A DNA stretch of 64,000 nucleotides, taken from contig CACEJU010000001.1 in NCBI GenBank assembly GCA_902559885.1, positions 149,722 to 213,721 of the forward strand. Reading direction: 5' to 3'. Below the pieces are notes generated by a model. That model saw only the letters and a program-made list of their open reading frames with translations. It was not told where the DNA came from and ran no database searches. Positions 35,439-45,080 of this stretch are shown piece after piece. Numbering within the stretch: the first letter of the stretch is position 1; the number at the start of each line of letters is the position of its first letter. The position numbers and the translations under genes were made by a program. This DNA comes from an uncultured SAR86 cluster bacterium (lineage in GTDB: Bacteria; Pseudomonadota; Gammaproteobacteria; Magnimaribacterales; D2472).

Positions 35439-36302
35439 TTAAATTGCCATTTTTGCTTTAATGGGTGGGTGATGCTCATAACCCTCTAATTTAAAATCAT
35501 CAATTGAATATTTATTTATATCATCTAAATTTTCTATGTCTGGTAAATTTAATTGTGGTGGTTTTTTTGGAGTTCTTGAAAGCTGCTCCTTCACCTGGTC
35601 AACAGAATTAAGATAGATATGTGCATCACCAAATGAATGAACAAATTTCTTAGGTTTAAGATTCAATATCTTTCCAAAAATACTAAGTAATAAGGCATAG
35701 CTGGCAATGTTAAATGGTACGCCTAAAAACATATCGGCACTTCTTTGATACATATGACAGCTTATTGTCCCAGCACTAATATAATATTGAGACATTACAT
35801 GGCAAGGAGGTAAAGCCATCTTATCTAGTTCCGATACATTCCATGCCGATAGAATATGCCTTCTTCCATCCGGGTTATTTTTTAGATTCTCGAGCAAGTC
35901 TTTTACTTGGTCTACTCCATTCCAATCTCTCCATTGGACTCCGTATATTGGACCAAGTTTTTTTCTCAAGTCTGTGTTTTCATATCCTAAATCTCTACCT
36001 TGATTATCAGCATTATCAGTCCAGATAGTTGAATATTTTTCTAGATCAGTTAATTCACTCCTATCTTTATTAAATCTAATTTCTGCCAACCTTCTCTCAT
36101 CATCACTGCCTTCAAGAAACCATAATAGTTCAGATACCACTCCTTTCCATGCAAGTGATTTAGTTGTTACCGCTGGAAAGCCTTCCTCTAAATTAAATGA
36201 TAATTGATGTCCAAATGAAGATAGTGTACCTGTTCCAGTTCTATCTTCTTTTTTTTCACCATTTTCAAGAATATGTTCAAGAAGTTCTAGATAAGCTTTC
36301 AT
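35439..36302 (-). CDS. thyA: Thymidylate synthase ThyA
   Basis: 287 aa; the catalytic Cys is in MALPPCHVM, and the FRGDAHIY-like segment appears as SFGDAHIYLN. It is about 20 residues longer than E. coli ThyA because of an insertion around residues 75-105 (DRSELTDLEKYSTIW region). It makes dTMP from dUMP. The start overlaps the end of lgt by 26 bp. Confidence 0.95.
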   Translation of the reverse strand: MKAYLELLEHILENGEKKEDRTGTGTLSSFGHQLSFNLEEGFPAVTTKSLAWKGVVSELLWFLEGSDDERRLAEIRFNKDRSELTDLEKYSTIWTDNADNQGRDLGYENTDLRKKLGPIYGVQWRDWNGVDQVKDLLENLKNNPDGRRHILSAWNVSELDKMALPPCHVMSQYYISAGTISCHMYQRSADMFLGVPFNIASYALLLSIFGKILNLKPKKFVHSFGDAHIYLNSVDQVKEQLSRTPKKPPQLNLPDIENLDDINKYSIDDFKLEGYEHHPPIKAKMAI

Positions 36303-37089
36303 TTTTTTTCCAAAAATATAGTACTAATATTATCCCAATAAAAATCATTGGAACACAGAGCAATTGACCCATCGTCATGCCAGAATTTAAATAACCAATA
36401 TGCGCATCAGGCTGTCTAAAGTATTCAATTATAAACCTTATTGAGCCATAAAATATTAAAAAAGAAGAAGCTACGACACCTTTAGCCTTTGTATACTTGC
36501 TTAATATATAAAGTAATAAAAATAATACTATTCCCTCTCCAAAACTTTCATATAATTGAGAAGGGTGTCTTGGTAAAGAAAAAGGATCAGTTGGAAATAC
36601 AAATCCCCACTCTCCATTTGTTGGCCTTCCATATAATTCACCATTTAAAAAATTTCCAACTCTTACAAGGCCTAACCCAATTGGCATTCCTAAAGCAACA
36701 CTATCCATAAGCCTTGGAAAGTAAATATTTTGTTTTTTACAGAAATATATCAAGGCCAAAATTACCCCTAACAAACCTCCATGAAAACTTAATCCACCTT
36801 CCCATATCCTTATAAGACTTAAGGGGTCACTTATTAGATCAGATGGAGCATAAAACAACATATAACCAATTCTTCCACCACACATGGCGCCCATAAAAAG
36901 ACCATAAAAAAAGACCATATCATTAATTTTTTCAGCATCTAATCCTAATTCTTTTGAGATTTTATGATGTTTTAAGAATTGAAAAATAAAAACAGCCGAC
37001 AGTATCCATGTCAGTGCATAATATTGAATTTTTAATGGCCCTATTTGTATAAGGCTAGGATTATTAAAAAATTCTGATAACTCAATCAT
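36277..37089 (-). CDS. lgt: Prolipoprotein diacylglyceryl transferase Lgt
   Basis: 270 aa, seven transmembrane helices. The family signature is intact: GGRIGYMLFY, WEGGLSFHGGLLG with the catalytic His, and GNFLNGELYGRPT. It transfers diacylglycerol to lipoprotein cysteines at the inner membrane; several lipoproteins are encoded nearby. It overlaps thyA and the TauE-like gene. Confidence 0.95.
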   Translation of the reverse strand: MIELSEFFNNPSLIQIGPLKIQYYALTWILSAVFIFQFLKHHKISKELGLDAEKINDMVFFYGLFMGAMCGGRIGYMLFYAPSDLISDPLSLIRIWEGGLSFHGGLLGVILALIYFCKKQNIYFPRLMDSVALGMPIGLGLVRVGNFLNGELYGRPTNGEWGFVFPTDPFSLPRHPSQLYESFGEGIVLFLLLYILSKYTKAKGVVASSFLIFYGSIRFIIEYFRQPDAHIGYLNSGMTMGQLLCVPMIFIGIILVLYFWKKNESLSRTS

Positions 37090-37877
37090 AGGAATAACAT
37101 ATAAAATGAGATTATAACCATAAGTAGAACAAAAATTATTTTTAATAAATGATCTGAAATTTTATGAGCTGTATTAGCACCAATTCTTGCAAAAAAAATA
37201 CTACTTATTGATATAAAGAATAAAGAGGGCAGATGAATATAACCAATAGAAGATTGGGGAAGGCTTTGTTCATCTATACCAGAAATTAAAAATCCTAATG
37301 CACCAAAGACTGCAATAGAAATGCCGCATGCTGCCGATGTACCAATAGCCATTTTTAATTTAAGGCCTGACATTCTGAAATAAGGCACTGAAAAACTTCC
37401 ACCACCAATTCCTAAAATACTTGATGCAGCCCCTATAAAGCCACCAACCGAAACTGATACAAAATTCCTTGGTTTTGCAGATAGTAAATATTTATCAACA
37501 TTAAAATACATTTGAATAGCTATTATTAAAGCAAAAGCTCCAATAATTTTTCTAAGATCATTACCATTAATATGATCAGCTATAACAGCGCCTATAAAAG
37601 CGCCAATCACTATTCCAGCAGTAATAGGTATTAAGATTTTAGTATCAACACTATCTTTAATGTAATGTGCATAAGCTGAAGATGTGCCTGTAAATATGAT
37701 TGAGGCTAGCGATGTGCCAATAGCTATATGAACAAGAACATCTTCATTGAACCCAAGATATGTATAAATAAATACTAGACATGGAACAATAATCAAACCT
37801 CCTCCAACCCCAAGCAAGCCAGCAAGCATACCGGCGAAACCTCCAATAATTATATAAAGAAGGATTTCAATTCCCAT
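37086..37877 (-). CDS. TauE/SafE (TSUP) family transporter
   Basis: About eight transmembrane helices with two GxGGG repeats (LLGVGGGLIIVP and ILGIGGGSFSVP), the hallmark of TSUP exporters of sulfite, sulfoacetate or similar organosulfur anions. I choose ATG 37877, preceded by AGGAG and overlapping the rppH stop, over the ATG at 37907. In pseudomonads this gene sits with lgt, thyA and folA as here. Confidence 0.88.
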   Translation of the reverse strand: MGIEILLYIIIGGFAGMLAGLLGVGGGLIIVPCLVFIYTYLGFNEDVLVHIAIGTSLASIIFTGTSSAYAHYIKDSVDTKILIPITAGIVIGAFIGAVIADHINGNDLRKIIGAFALIIAIQMYFNVDKYLLSAKPRNFVSVSVGGFIGAASSILGIGGGSFSVPYFRMSGLKLKMAIGTSAACGISIAVFGALGFLISGIDEQSLPQSSIGYIHLPSLFFISISSIFFARIGANTAHKISDHLLKIIFVLLMVIISFYMLFL

Positions 37878-38358
37878 TATTAAATGTCTCCTCATAGATA
37901 GGTTCAAAAAACTTCAGAACATTATGGTATACAGTTTTTTTAAAAGATATTATCAGTTCTAGTGGTTCCCAATAAGATGCCCACCTGTAATCATCAAACT
38001 CTTCTGCGGGATCATTTTTAAATGAAATATCTACGTTATCAATTAGCTTAAATAGAAACCACTTTTGTTTTTGACCTTTAAATCTTTTGCTTAAAAAATG
38101 AGTTCTTCTTCTATCTAAGGGGATATCATATTTTTCCCAATTTATATTTTCCGATAATAACTTTACTGAAGATCTATCTATACCAACTTCTTCGTGCAGT
38201 TCTCTATATGCTGTTTCAAGAGGCCTTTCACCAAAATCAATACCACCTTGAGGGAATTGCCATGCATCTTGACCTTTTCTTTTACAGATCAATAATTTTC
38301 CAGCATTATTTACTATAATTAGACCAACATTTAATCTATAACCAGGTTCTTTGAGCAT
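37867..38358 (-). CDS. rppH: RNA pyrophosphohydrolase RppH
   Basis: 163 aa Nudix protein; the Nudix box runs GGIDFGERPLETAYRELHEE with REL-HEEVG intact. WQFPQGG and the C-terminal YWEPLELIISFKK are RppH-specific. It removes pyrophosphate from mRNA 5' ends to trigger decay. The ptsP gene that usually follows rppH in pseudomonads is absent. Confidence 0.93.
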   Translation of the reverse strand: MLKEPGYRLNVGLIIVNNAGKLLICKRKGQDAWQFPQGGIDFGERPLETAYRELHEEVGIDRSSVKLLSENINWEKYDIPLDRRRTHFLSKRFKGQKQKWFLFKLIDNVDISFKNDPAEEFDDYRWASYWEPLELIISFKKTVYHNVLKFFEPIYEETFNNGN

Positions 38359-38360
38359 AT

Positions 38361-39020
38361 ATGAAACAATTAACTATTTTTGATTTAGATAATACCATTC
38401 TTAAAGGTGATTCTGATTATTCCTGGATCAAATATATGATTGATTCAGGTTTTGTTGATAAGGATAAATATACGGCTAAAAATAATTATTTCTATGAGCA
38501 ATATGAAAAAGGTCTTTTAGACTTTGACGAATATACAATATTTGCTCTATCAACTATTAAAGGTAAATCTGTAAATGACATCAATAATTTGATGAAGAAC
38601 TTTATGGAAAAAATAATTGAGCCAATGATCAATATTTATATTTTAAAAATCTTACATGATCATAATCATAATAATGATGAAATGTTACTTGCTTCTGCTA
38701 CAAATTCTGCTGTAGTAAATCCAATTGCAAAGCGACTAGGTTTTAACAATGTTATAGCCACAGAAGTTGAGATAATTGATGATATATATTCTGGAAATTA
38801 TATTAATGGCTCAGCTCTAGGAGAGGGTAAAAAAGATAAAGTTATGCAATGGATGGAATTAAATGGATTTCATGATTTTAAGAACACAACTTTCTATAGC
38901 GATTCTATTAACGATTTACCCTTGCTTATGGAAGTTGAAAAGCCAGTTGCAGTGAATCCTGATAATCAATTAAGAGAAATTGCTCTAAAAAATAATTGGC
39001 AAATAGAAGATTTACTCTAG
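38361..39020 (+). CDS. HAD-IB family phosphatase (SerB-like)
   Basis: 219 aa. Motif I FDLDNTILKGDSD, motif II SATNSA, and motif IV YSDSINDLPLL with a four-helix cap typical of subfamily IB, which contains phosphoserine phosphatases. Substrate unknown; the gene is divergent from rppH across 2 bp, a pairing seen in many gammaproteobacteria. Its 3' end overlaps dadA by 9 bp. Confidence 0.86.
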   Translation: MKQLTIFDLDNTILKGDSDYSWIKYMIDSGFVDKDKYTAKNNYFYEQYEKGLLDFDEYTIFALSTIKGKSVNDINNLMKNFMEKIIEPMINIYILKILHDHNHNNDEMLLASATNSAVVNPIAKRLGFNNVIATEVEIIDDIYSGNYINGSALGEGKKDKVMQWMELNGFHDFKNTTFYSDSINDLPLLMEVEKPVAVNPDNQLREIALKNNWQIEDLL

Positions 39021-40241
39021 CTTATCAGCGACTAATTCTGCAGTAGCCGCACTCAAAGTCCATCCTAGGTGCCCATGACCAGTATGATAAAAAACCCCTT
39101 TTAGTTTACTTTCATGAGTTAGTGGCATCATGTTTGGAGTCATAGGTCTTAATCCAGCCCATGGGGTATATGATTCAGTTCTAACATCAGGGAAGAACTC
39201 TTTAACCCATTTCAACAAAGGTCTTATTCTATCCTGTCTGATATCTGTATTAATACCGGCAAGTTCTGCCGTTCCAGCAACCCTGAACCTATCACCGAGC
39301 CTACTAGCAACTATTTTTACCGGCTGATCAATCAAAGATACATAAGGTGCAGCATTTTTCGAGATTTCATCATCAAGATTTATTGTAATGCTATAACCTT
39401 TTACAGGATAAACATTCATCTTATCACCAAGCTTATCTGCAAAAGCTTGAGTTCCTACACCTGCACAAATAACTACATTCTCAAACTCCTCATTTATTAC
39501 AGTATTTGCTTTTGAAGAGGTGAGTACAAGTTTGTCTTGTTGTTTAGAAATATGCCTGACCTCAGTATCTAAAGATAGCTTAACGTTATATTTATCTACT
39601 AAAACCTTTTCTAAATTTACACAAAATTTATGGATATCCCCACTAGCATCAGATTTTGTATAAATACCCCCAACAATTTTTTTTGCATTTTTATTATTTT
39701 TGAAAGCAGGCTCTAAATCCTCAACCTCAGATGGATTTAAAATTTGCCATTCCATGCCTTCTTGTTCAAGCCATTGCGCCTTAATTGCATCATCTTTAAA
39801 TTCTTTTTCAGAATCATAAAACCTCAATATACCTTTTTTAAGCAATTCAAATTCAATATTTTCATCATCAGCAATCTTAAAATATATCTCTCTTGCTCTT
39901 TTAGCCAAATCAATAGTGTGGAGTGTATTATTCTTATGCTCACCCTTGAGTGTTGCAGCCAAAAAGCCAAACATCCATTTATATTTTTGAAGATTTGGAG
40001 ATGGATTAAAAAGCAAAGGAGCATCTTTTTTAAACATCCATTTGATGCCACTAACAATGTTTTTAGATGTATTCCAAGTCTCGCCATTACTAGCACTTAA
40101 TTGACCACCATTTGCATAACTTGTAGCCATTGCTGGGTACCTTCTCTGATCAATTACGGTAACTTGATGACCTCTTTTTGCAAGAGAGTAAGCTGTTGTA
40201 ATGCCAGCTATTCCAGCACCAATGATTGCAATTTTTTTCAT
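39012..40241 (-). CDS. dadA: D-amino acid dehydrogenase DadA-like
   Basis: 409 aa FAD-dependent oxidoreductase. The N-terminal dinucleotide motif is IIGAGIAGITTAYSLAKRG, followed by GGQLSASNGE, and the C-terminus has WAGLRPMTPNMMP and GHGHLGWT, all DadA signatures. It oxidises D-amino acids to 2-oxo acids and passes electrons to quinone. Usual alr/dadX is not adjacent. Confidence 0.9.
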   Translation of the reverse strand: MKKIAIIGAGIAGITTAYSLAKRGHQVTVIDQRRYPAMATSYANGGQLSASNGETWNTSKNIVSGIKWMFKKDAPLLFNPSPNLQKYKWMFGFLAATLKGEHKNNTLHTIDLAKRAREIYFKIADDENIEFELLKKGILRFYDSEKEFKDDAIKAQWLEQEGMEWQILNPSEVEDLEPAFKNNKNAKKIVGGIYTKSDASGDIHKFCVNLEKVLVDKYNVKLSLDTEVRHISKQQDKLVLTSSKANTVINEEFENVVICAGVGTQAFADKLGDKMNVYPVKGYSITINLDDEISKNAAPYVSLIDQPVKIVASRLGDRFRVAGTAELAGINTDIRQDRIRPLLKWVKEFFPDVRTESYTPWAGLRPMTPNMMPLTHESKLKGVFYHTGHGHLGWTLSAATAELVADKLE

Positions 40242-40250
40242 ACTATTTAA

Positions 40251-41801
40251 TTAATTATTACTTGAATCAATTCCCTTATTTATTAAATATACAGAAATAA
40301 GACAGGTTGTTATAAGTATTAAACTGGGAGATGAAGCTAGTATCCATTGACCCTCACTCGTGTAATTATAAATCTTTGAAGATAAAGTATCAAAACCTAC
40401 TGGTCTAAGTAATAATGTCGCTGGCTGCTCTTTCATAACCTCTATAAATACCACCAAAAAGCTTAATTTTATTGCAGCAGCCATACTTGGAATATAGAAT
40501 TTTTTTAACCCTTTTAAGGGAGAAAAACTAAATCCGCTTAAAGCAATTTGTGAGTTTTTAGGTATGTTTTTTGTCGCAGCTTCGATATATCTAAAAGCAG
40601 GAGTCATAAACCTTATTGATAATCCTAGGAAAAGGCCAATCAAGCCCAATGTAGTAATTGGAATATTAAATATAATATTAAATGACACCATAAGCCCAAC
40701 TGAAATAACAGAGCCAGGAATTGCATAACCTATAACTGAGTAATCTATGAGCCATTTATTAGTTTTTAATGAAATTTTTGTTAGCACCAAAATAATCGCA
40801 AGTATTGATATGAAAAGTGCGACTATGAAAGAAATAAAAATAGAGTTGAATGCCACATCAAAATTATCGATAACAATCGACGAATTATTCTCAAATGCCC
40901 AAATTAGTATTTGAATAAATGGAAAAAGAAAGGAAATAAAAAAGACTAGTGAGCAGAAAAAAGATGCCAGCCATCTTTTGGATTGCGTAAGAGCAATTTT
41001 CTCAAACTCTTGAGCATCCGCATTGGCACTTACATCTTGATCTCCTCCAAATCTATTACTGAGTTGCATAATAAAAAGAGCAAGGATTAGAAGAAATATT
41101 GATAATTTTGCTGCGGTCACATAGTCCTGATAACCAAACCATGCATCATAAATACCAACAGTAAAAGTATCTATTCTCAAAGTGGATACTCCACCAAAAT
41201 CAGCAATTGTTTCAAGAACTATTAATATAATTCCAGCAATAATAGATGTCTTGATGGATGGAATTATTACCTTTATAACCGCATCTGAATTTTTAAGACC
41301 CATGGATTTTGCTGCTTTAAAAATATATATTCCTGATACTTTGATTTGAGCCTTGGTTAATAAAAATATATACGGGAATAAAGCCAAAGCTAATACAAAT
41401 GCTCCTCCAAAAACATTCTTTATACTAGGTATGCCAATGCCTAATGATAAAAGTAATTGTGCTATTGGAGATGAATATTCAAATACACCGACATAAATAA
41501 ATGCATAAATATAAGCAGGAAATGCTAGAGATAAACTGAGGGCCCAGGTAAAAAATTTGTGACCTGGAAATTCAAAAATTGAAGTTAGAATTGCTAGTGG
41601 TACAGCGATTAAAGTTGCAATAAATGAAGTTAAAAAACAAAGTATAAGGGTATTGGAAATTAATCTTAATAGGTACCCTTGCGTAATAAAACTTGTATCA
41701 GAGTTACTAAATATTGAGGTATAAACAAATAAAGAAAAAATAGTTGAGATAAATATTACCCATGGTGCAGAAAAAAATCTCCAAAAACTCAGATGATGCA
41801 T
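40251..41801 (-). CDS. FbpB-type iron(III) ABC transporter permease
   Basis: 516 aa with two fused six-helix permease domains, each with an EAA loop (AAKSMGLKNSDAVIKVIIPSI and ALSGFSFSPLKGLKKFYIPSM). The order and SLAFPAYIYAFIYVG and TLRIDTFTVGIYDAWFGYQD fit FbpB/AfuB ferric iron permeases. No binding protein or ATPase lies nearby, so it must pair with subunits encoded elsewhere. It lies between dadA and rmuC with a 1 bp overlap with rmuC. Confidence 0.87.
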   Translation of the reverse strand: MHHLSFWRFFSAPWVIFISTIFSLFVYTSIFSNSDTSFITQGYLLRLISNTLILCFLTSFIATLIAVPLAILTSIFEFPGHKFFTWALSLSLAFPAYIYAFIYVGVFEYSSPIAQLLLSLGIGIPSIKNVFGGAFVLALALFPYIFLLTKAQIKVSGIYIFKAAKSMGLKNSDAVIKVIIPSIKTSIIAGIILIVLETIADFGGVSTLRIDTFTVGIYDAWFGYQDYVTAAKLSIFLLILALFIMQLSNRFGGDQDVSANADAQEFEKIALTQSKRWLASFFCSLVFFISFLFPFIQILIWAFENNSSIVIDNFDVAFNSIFISFIVALFISILAIILVLTKISLKTNKWLIDYSVIGYAIPGSVISVGLMVSFNIIFNIPITTLGLIGLFLGLSIRFMTPAFRYIEAATKNIPKNSQIALSGFSFSPLKGLKKFYIPSMAAAIKLSFLVVFIEVMKEQPATLLLRPVGFDTLSSKIYNYTSEGQWILASSPSLILITTCLISVYLINKGIDSSNN

Positions 41802-42910
41802 TATCTTTTTATGCCAATATTTTTTGGTTCATCAATTATTTTTTTTGATTTAGCACCAAGTCTTTCTAATTCCTTTATTTGATCAAACAGATTTCCTTTG
41901 CCTTCGCTTAATTTATTTTCAGCCCCTTCAAATGATCTTTCAGCAAGTCGAATATACTTTCCAATATTAGAAATATCTTCACTTAATCCGCTAAATTTAT
42001 CTATTAAATGACCAGCTCTTTTTGCTATTGCTTCCGCATTTTCATTTTGCGCATCAAGACGCCATAAATTTTCTGCCATTCTTAATATAGCAATAAGATT
42101 AATAGGGGTTACAAACCCAATTTGATGTTGCATAGCCAACCTTTGTAACTCCCAATTATTTGAGATGGCAAGTGATAATGCTGATTCGATTGGCACAAAT
42201 ATAAGAATATAGTCAGGGGGATTTAAGTTTGGTATGTTTTCATATCTTTTATCTGATAAAGATTTAAGATGCTCTTTCAGTGAATGAATATGCTGTTTTA
42301 AATAATCTTTTTTATCATCTTCATTATCAGAATTTATATATTCTGAATATGCAGTAAGAGAAACTTTAGAATCAATAATAATGTTTCTATTAGCTGGCAG
42401 GTAGATTACAGCATCTGGTATAAGAGTTTTGCCAGAAGAAGATTTAAATCCTTTTTGTAAAACGTAATCTTTATTTTTTCTTAATCCTGACTCTTCAAGT
42501 GTCTTTTCAAGAATTTGCTCCCCCCATATTCCTTGAGATTTAACATTACCTTTTAAGGCTGATGACAAATTATCAGCATCGATAGAAATTTTATTAGTTT
42601 GCTCTATTACTTTACTAACTTGGAGTGAAAAATTTTCTTTAGCAGCAGACTGTTCTTTTTTTAACTCAACTATTTGATTATTAAGTTCTTTTATTTGCTC
42701 TTTAAATGGCTCGAGAGTCTCTTGCATTTTTTCAATATTATTTTTACTAATGATGGAATTTTTTTCCTGCAAAACATCAACAGCAATTGATTCAAATGTT
42801 GCCTTTAAAGCCTTAGAATTAGAGTTTTTATAAAATAATAGAAGCAAAATTATGCTAAAAACAAATATTATTGTAATTATTGCTATCAGAATTAAATTAA
42901 CATTCTCCAT
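41801..42910 (-). CDS. rmuC: DNA recombination protein RmuC
   Basis: An N-terminal transmembrane helix (about 7-27), a coiled coil (about 50-115) and the RmuC nuclease-like domain with GNVKSQGIWGEQILEKTLEESGL, PDAVIYLPANRNIIIDSKVSL and ALSLAISN. RmuC limits DNA inversions and may process DNA at replication forks. 369 aa is short but complete. Confidence 0.92.
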   Translation of the reverse strand: MENVNLILIAIITIIFVFSIILLLLFYKNSNSKALKATFESIAVDVLQEKNSIISKNNIEKMQETLEPFKEQIKELNNQIVELKKEQSAAKENFSLQVSKVIEQTNKISIDADNLSSALKGNVKSQGIWGEQILEKTLEESGLRKNKDYVLQKGFKSSSGKTLIPDAVIYLPANRNIIIDSKVSLTAYSEYINSDNEDDKKDYLKQHIHSLKEHLKSLSDKRYENIPNLNPPDYILIFVPIESALSLAISNNWELQRLAMQHQIGFVTPINLIAILRMAENLWRLDAQNENAEAIAKRAGHLIDKFSGLSEDISNIGKYIRLAERSFEGAENKLSEGKGNLFDQIKELERLGAKSKKIIDEPKNIGIKR

Positions 42911-42944
42911 TTCTATATTATTCCATTAAAATAGGGATCTTACT

Positions 42945-44147
42945 ATGAACGATTTATTGTTAAAAAAATATGAGGATTTTAGGTCTAGAAATATCAATAT
43001 TGATATTACTAGGGGCAAACCTGAAGCATCTCAATTAGATCTATCAAATGATCTTCTTAATATTGAAATAGATCATATTGCAGAAAATAATGTTGATATT
43101 AGGAATTATGGAGAACCTCTTGGTTTAATTGAGGCAAGAAGATTTGGTTCAGAGCTATTAGATGCACCGGTTGAAAATATAATTACAGGAGAACAATCTA
43201 GCTTATTACTATCTTATCAAACTATTTTAGCTCATTATCTTTTTGGGAAATCCACACCATGGAAAGATATAAAAAATCCAAAATTCATATGTCCTGTTCC
43301 AGGTTTTGATAGGCATTTTCAAATATTTGAAGATTTTAAAATTGAGATGATACCCCTGCCATTGGTAGAAGAGGGTTTAGACCTTAAAGCGTTAGGAGAT
43401 ATTTTAGAAACTCATGAAAATGTCATGGGCATAATATGTGTACCCAGACACTCAAATCCATCTGGTGAGGTTTACTCAGATGCAAATATTAAGCAGATGT
43501 TTGATATAACAAAAAAATATTCAGAAGAATTTTTGATTCTTTTTGATAACGCATATCTCTTCCATGATTTTCTTCCAACAAAAGCGCAAACGCCGGTATG
43601 GAAGCTTGCTGAAGAATCAGGGTCCACTCATCAGGTTGTTGTAGCAACCTCTTTTTCTAAAGTTACTTTTGGAGGTGGAGGTCTCACATTTATGGCAGCC
43701 GATGCAGAGAATTTAGAACTTATCAAACGAATAAGAACTTCTATGGTGATTTGCCCAGATAAGGTCAATCAGATACGACATCTTAAATTCATAGCTTCAA
43801 AAGATGCTGTGTTGGCTCATATGCAAAAGCATGCAGCCTTAGTAAGACCAAAATTTGAGCTAGTGTATGAAAAGCTAGATTCCATAGGTGATATTTTTGG
43901 TTCTTATACAAAACCAACAGGCGGCTACTTTATTACATATAAGACAAAGAAACCAATTGCCAACAAAGTCAATCAACTATGCAAGGAAATGGGAGTATTG
44001 CTTACTCCAGCATCTGCAATTTTTCCATATGGCCATAACCCAGATGACAATTTAATGAGGATAGCCCCAACCTTTATAACTATTAATGAATTAAAAATTG
44101 CTATGGATGTATTTTTGATAGCTGTGCAGATGGCACATAATGATTAG
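42945..44147 (+). CDS. Type Ic aspartate aminotransferase-like enzyme
   Basis: A fold-type I PLP enzyme of 400 aa that closely follows mycobacterial Rv3722c (type Ic aspartate aminotransferase): ITRGKPEASQLDLS, RNYGEPLGL, CPVPGFDRHF, RHSNPSGEVYS, the PLP Asp in FDNAYLFHD, and the PLP Lys in TSFSKVTFGGGG. Likely reaction is glutamate/oxaloacetate to aspartate/2-oxoglutarate. It is transcribed away from rmuC and converges with hspQ with a 4 bp overlap. Confidence 0.85.
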   Translation: MNDLLLKKYEDFRSRNINIDITRGKPEASQLDLSNDLLNIEIDHIAENNVDIRNYGEPLGLIEARRFGSELLDAPVENIITGEQSSLLLSYQTILAHYLFGKSTPWKDIKNPKFICPVPGFDRHFQIFEDFKIEMIPLPLVEEGLDLKALGDILETHENVMGIICVPRHSNPSGEVYSDANIKQMFDITKKYSEEFLILFDNAYLFHDFLPTKAQTPVWKLAEESGSTHQVVVATSFSKVTFGGGGLTFMAADAENLELIKRIRTSMVICPDKVNQIRHLKFIASKDAVLAHMQKHAALVRPKFELVYEKLDSIGDIFGSYTKPTGGYFITYKTKKPIANKVNQLCKEMGVLLTPASAIFPYGHNPDDNLMRIAPTFITINELKIAMDVFLIAVQMAHND

Positions 44148-44482
44148 TTTTTAGTTTTTGTAAAAGTTATATATCTTTTCCCATCAAATTTAGAAAAAAA
44201 TTTTTTAATTTCTGGATGAACGCATTCCTCATAACTCTCGTCAATTAAAAGGTTTTGTTCTGATACGTAGGCAACGTAACATATTTTTTTTTCTAGATCC
44301 TCAGCAAGCAGATGATAAAAGGGTTGTTCTTTTATAGGTCTAATATTTTCAGGTATTGAAAGATACCATTCTTCGGAGTTATTAAATTCTGGATCTATGT
44401 CTATAATAGCACCCCTGAATGCAAGAAAACGATGCTTAACAATTTCTCCTATTGAAAATTTTGCTTCTATTAAATCTTGCAT
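44144..44482 (-). CDS. hspQ: Heat-shock protein HspQ
   Basis: 112 aa of the YccV/HspQ family: AKFSIGEIVKHRFLAFRGAI, DIDPEF and PFYHLLAED. HspQ binds hemimethylated DNA and is a specificity factor for Lon. It starts close to the divergent ybjQ gene (36 bp). Confidence 0.93.
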   Translation of the reverse strand: MQDLIEAKFSIGEIVKHRFLAFRGAIIDIDPEFNNSEEWYLSIPENIRPIKEQPFYHLLAEDLEKKICYVAYVSEQNLLIDESYEECVHPEIKKFFSKFDGKRYITFTKTKN

Positions 44483-44518
44483 TATATTTATAAATTAAAC
44501 TATTTTTTAGGAAAAGTC

Positions 44519-44863
44519 ATGGAAGATAATATTGATATGTTAGTTGTTACATCAGATACCATAGAGGGCAAGGATATAGAGGTTTTAGGTTTAGTTCAGG
44601 GAAGTACAGTACGTTCTAGAAACATAGGTAGTGATTTTTTGGCTAATCTAAAAAATATTGTTGGTGGAGAGTTAGTTGGCTATTCAAAATTACTGCATAG
44701 AGCAAGAGAGCAGGCTTACAGCAGAATGATTGAAGATGCTTTTTCTAAGGGAGCAGATGCAATTGTGTGTTTTAGATTCCAGTCATCAACAGTAGCACAA
44801 GGCGCTTCTGAAATACTTGCGTATGGAACAGCTGTAAAAATTAAGGAAGAAAATAATGAATAG
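44519..44863 (+). CDS. YbjQ/UPF0145 heavy-metal-binding-domain protein
   Basis: Start set at 44519 after TAGGAAAAG; the open frame extends to 44477 but without a ribosome site. About 114 aa with VTSDTIEGKDIEVLGLVQG, ELVGYSKLLHRARE and GADAIVCFRFQSS, typical of YbjQ. The family forms pentamers; its function is not known. It overlaps the next gene by 8 bp. Confidence 0.9.
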   Translation: MEDNIDMLVVTSDTIEGKDIEVLGLVQGSTVRSRNIGSDFLANLKNIVGGELVGYSKLLHRAREQAYSRMIEDAFSKGADAIVCFRFQSSTVAQGASEILAYGTAVKIKEENNE

Positions 44864-45080
44864 AACTGAGAAAAATGCTTTCAGAGAGGCATTAATTATA
44901 GTATTGATGGGAGCAGTTATAAATTTTCCATTACAGACTTTTTTATTATGGCTAACTATTGATAACTGGCATTGGTCTAATCCACTCATGATTTCTCTTT
45001 TTGTACAGGCAATATTGACTTTGGTGGCTTTAGTTAGAGTCTTCTCAATAAGAATGAGATTTCAGCGAGGGAAATTTTAA
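44856..45080 (+). CDS. Small membrane protein, 74 aa, DUF7220-like
   Basis: Two hydrophobic helices (about 13-33 and 42-64) and a basic tail (RVFSIRMRFQRGKF). The SL/VRxxxIRRxF-like end resembles DUF7220 proteins, often phage-associated, but the call is tentative. It overlaps ybjQ by 8 bp and converges with the next gene by 4 bp. Confidence 0.6.
   Translation: MNRTEKNAFREALIIVLMGAVINFPLQTFLLWLTIDNWHWSNPLMISLFVQAILTLVALVRVFSIRMRFQRGKF

Noticed and set aside
39744..40100. 118 aa frame antisense to dadA
   Set aside because: Complement of a coherent DadA coding region; no ribosome site or family resemblance.
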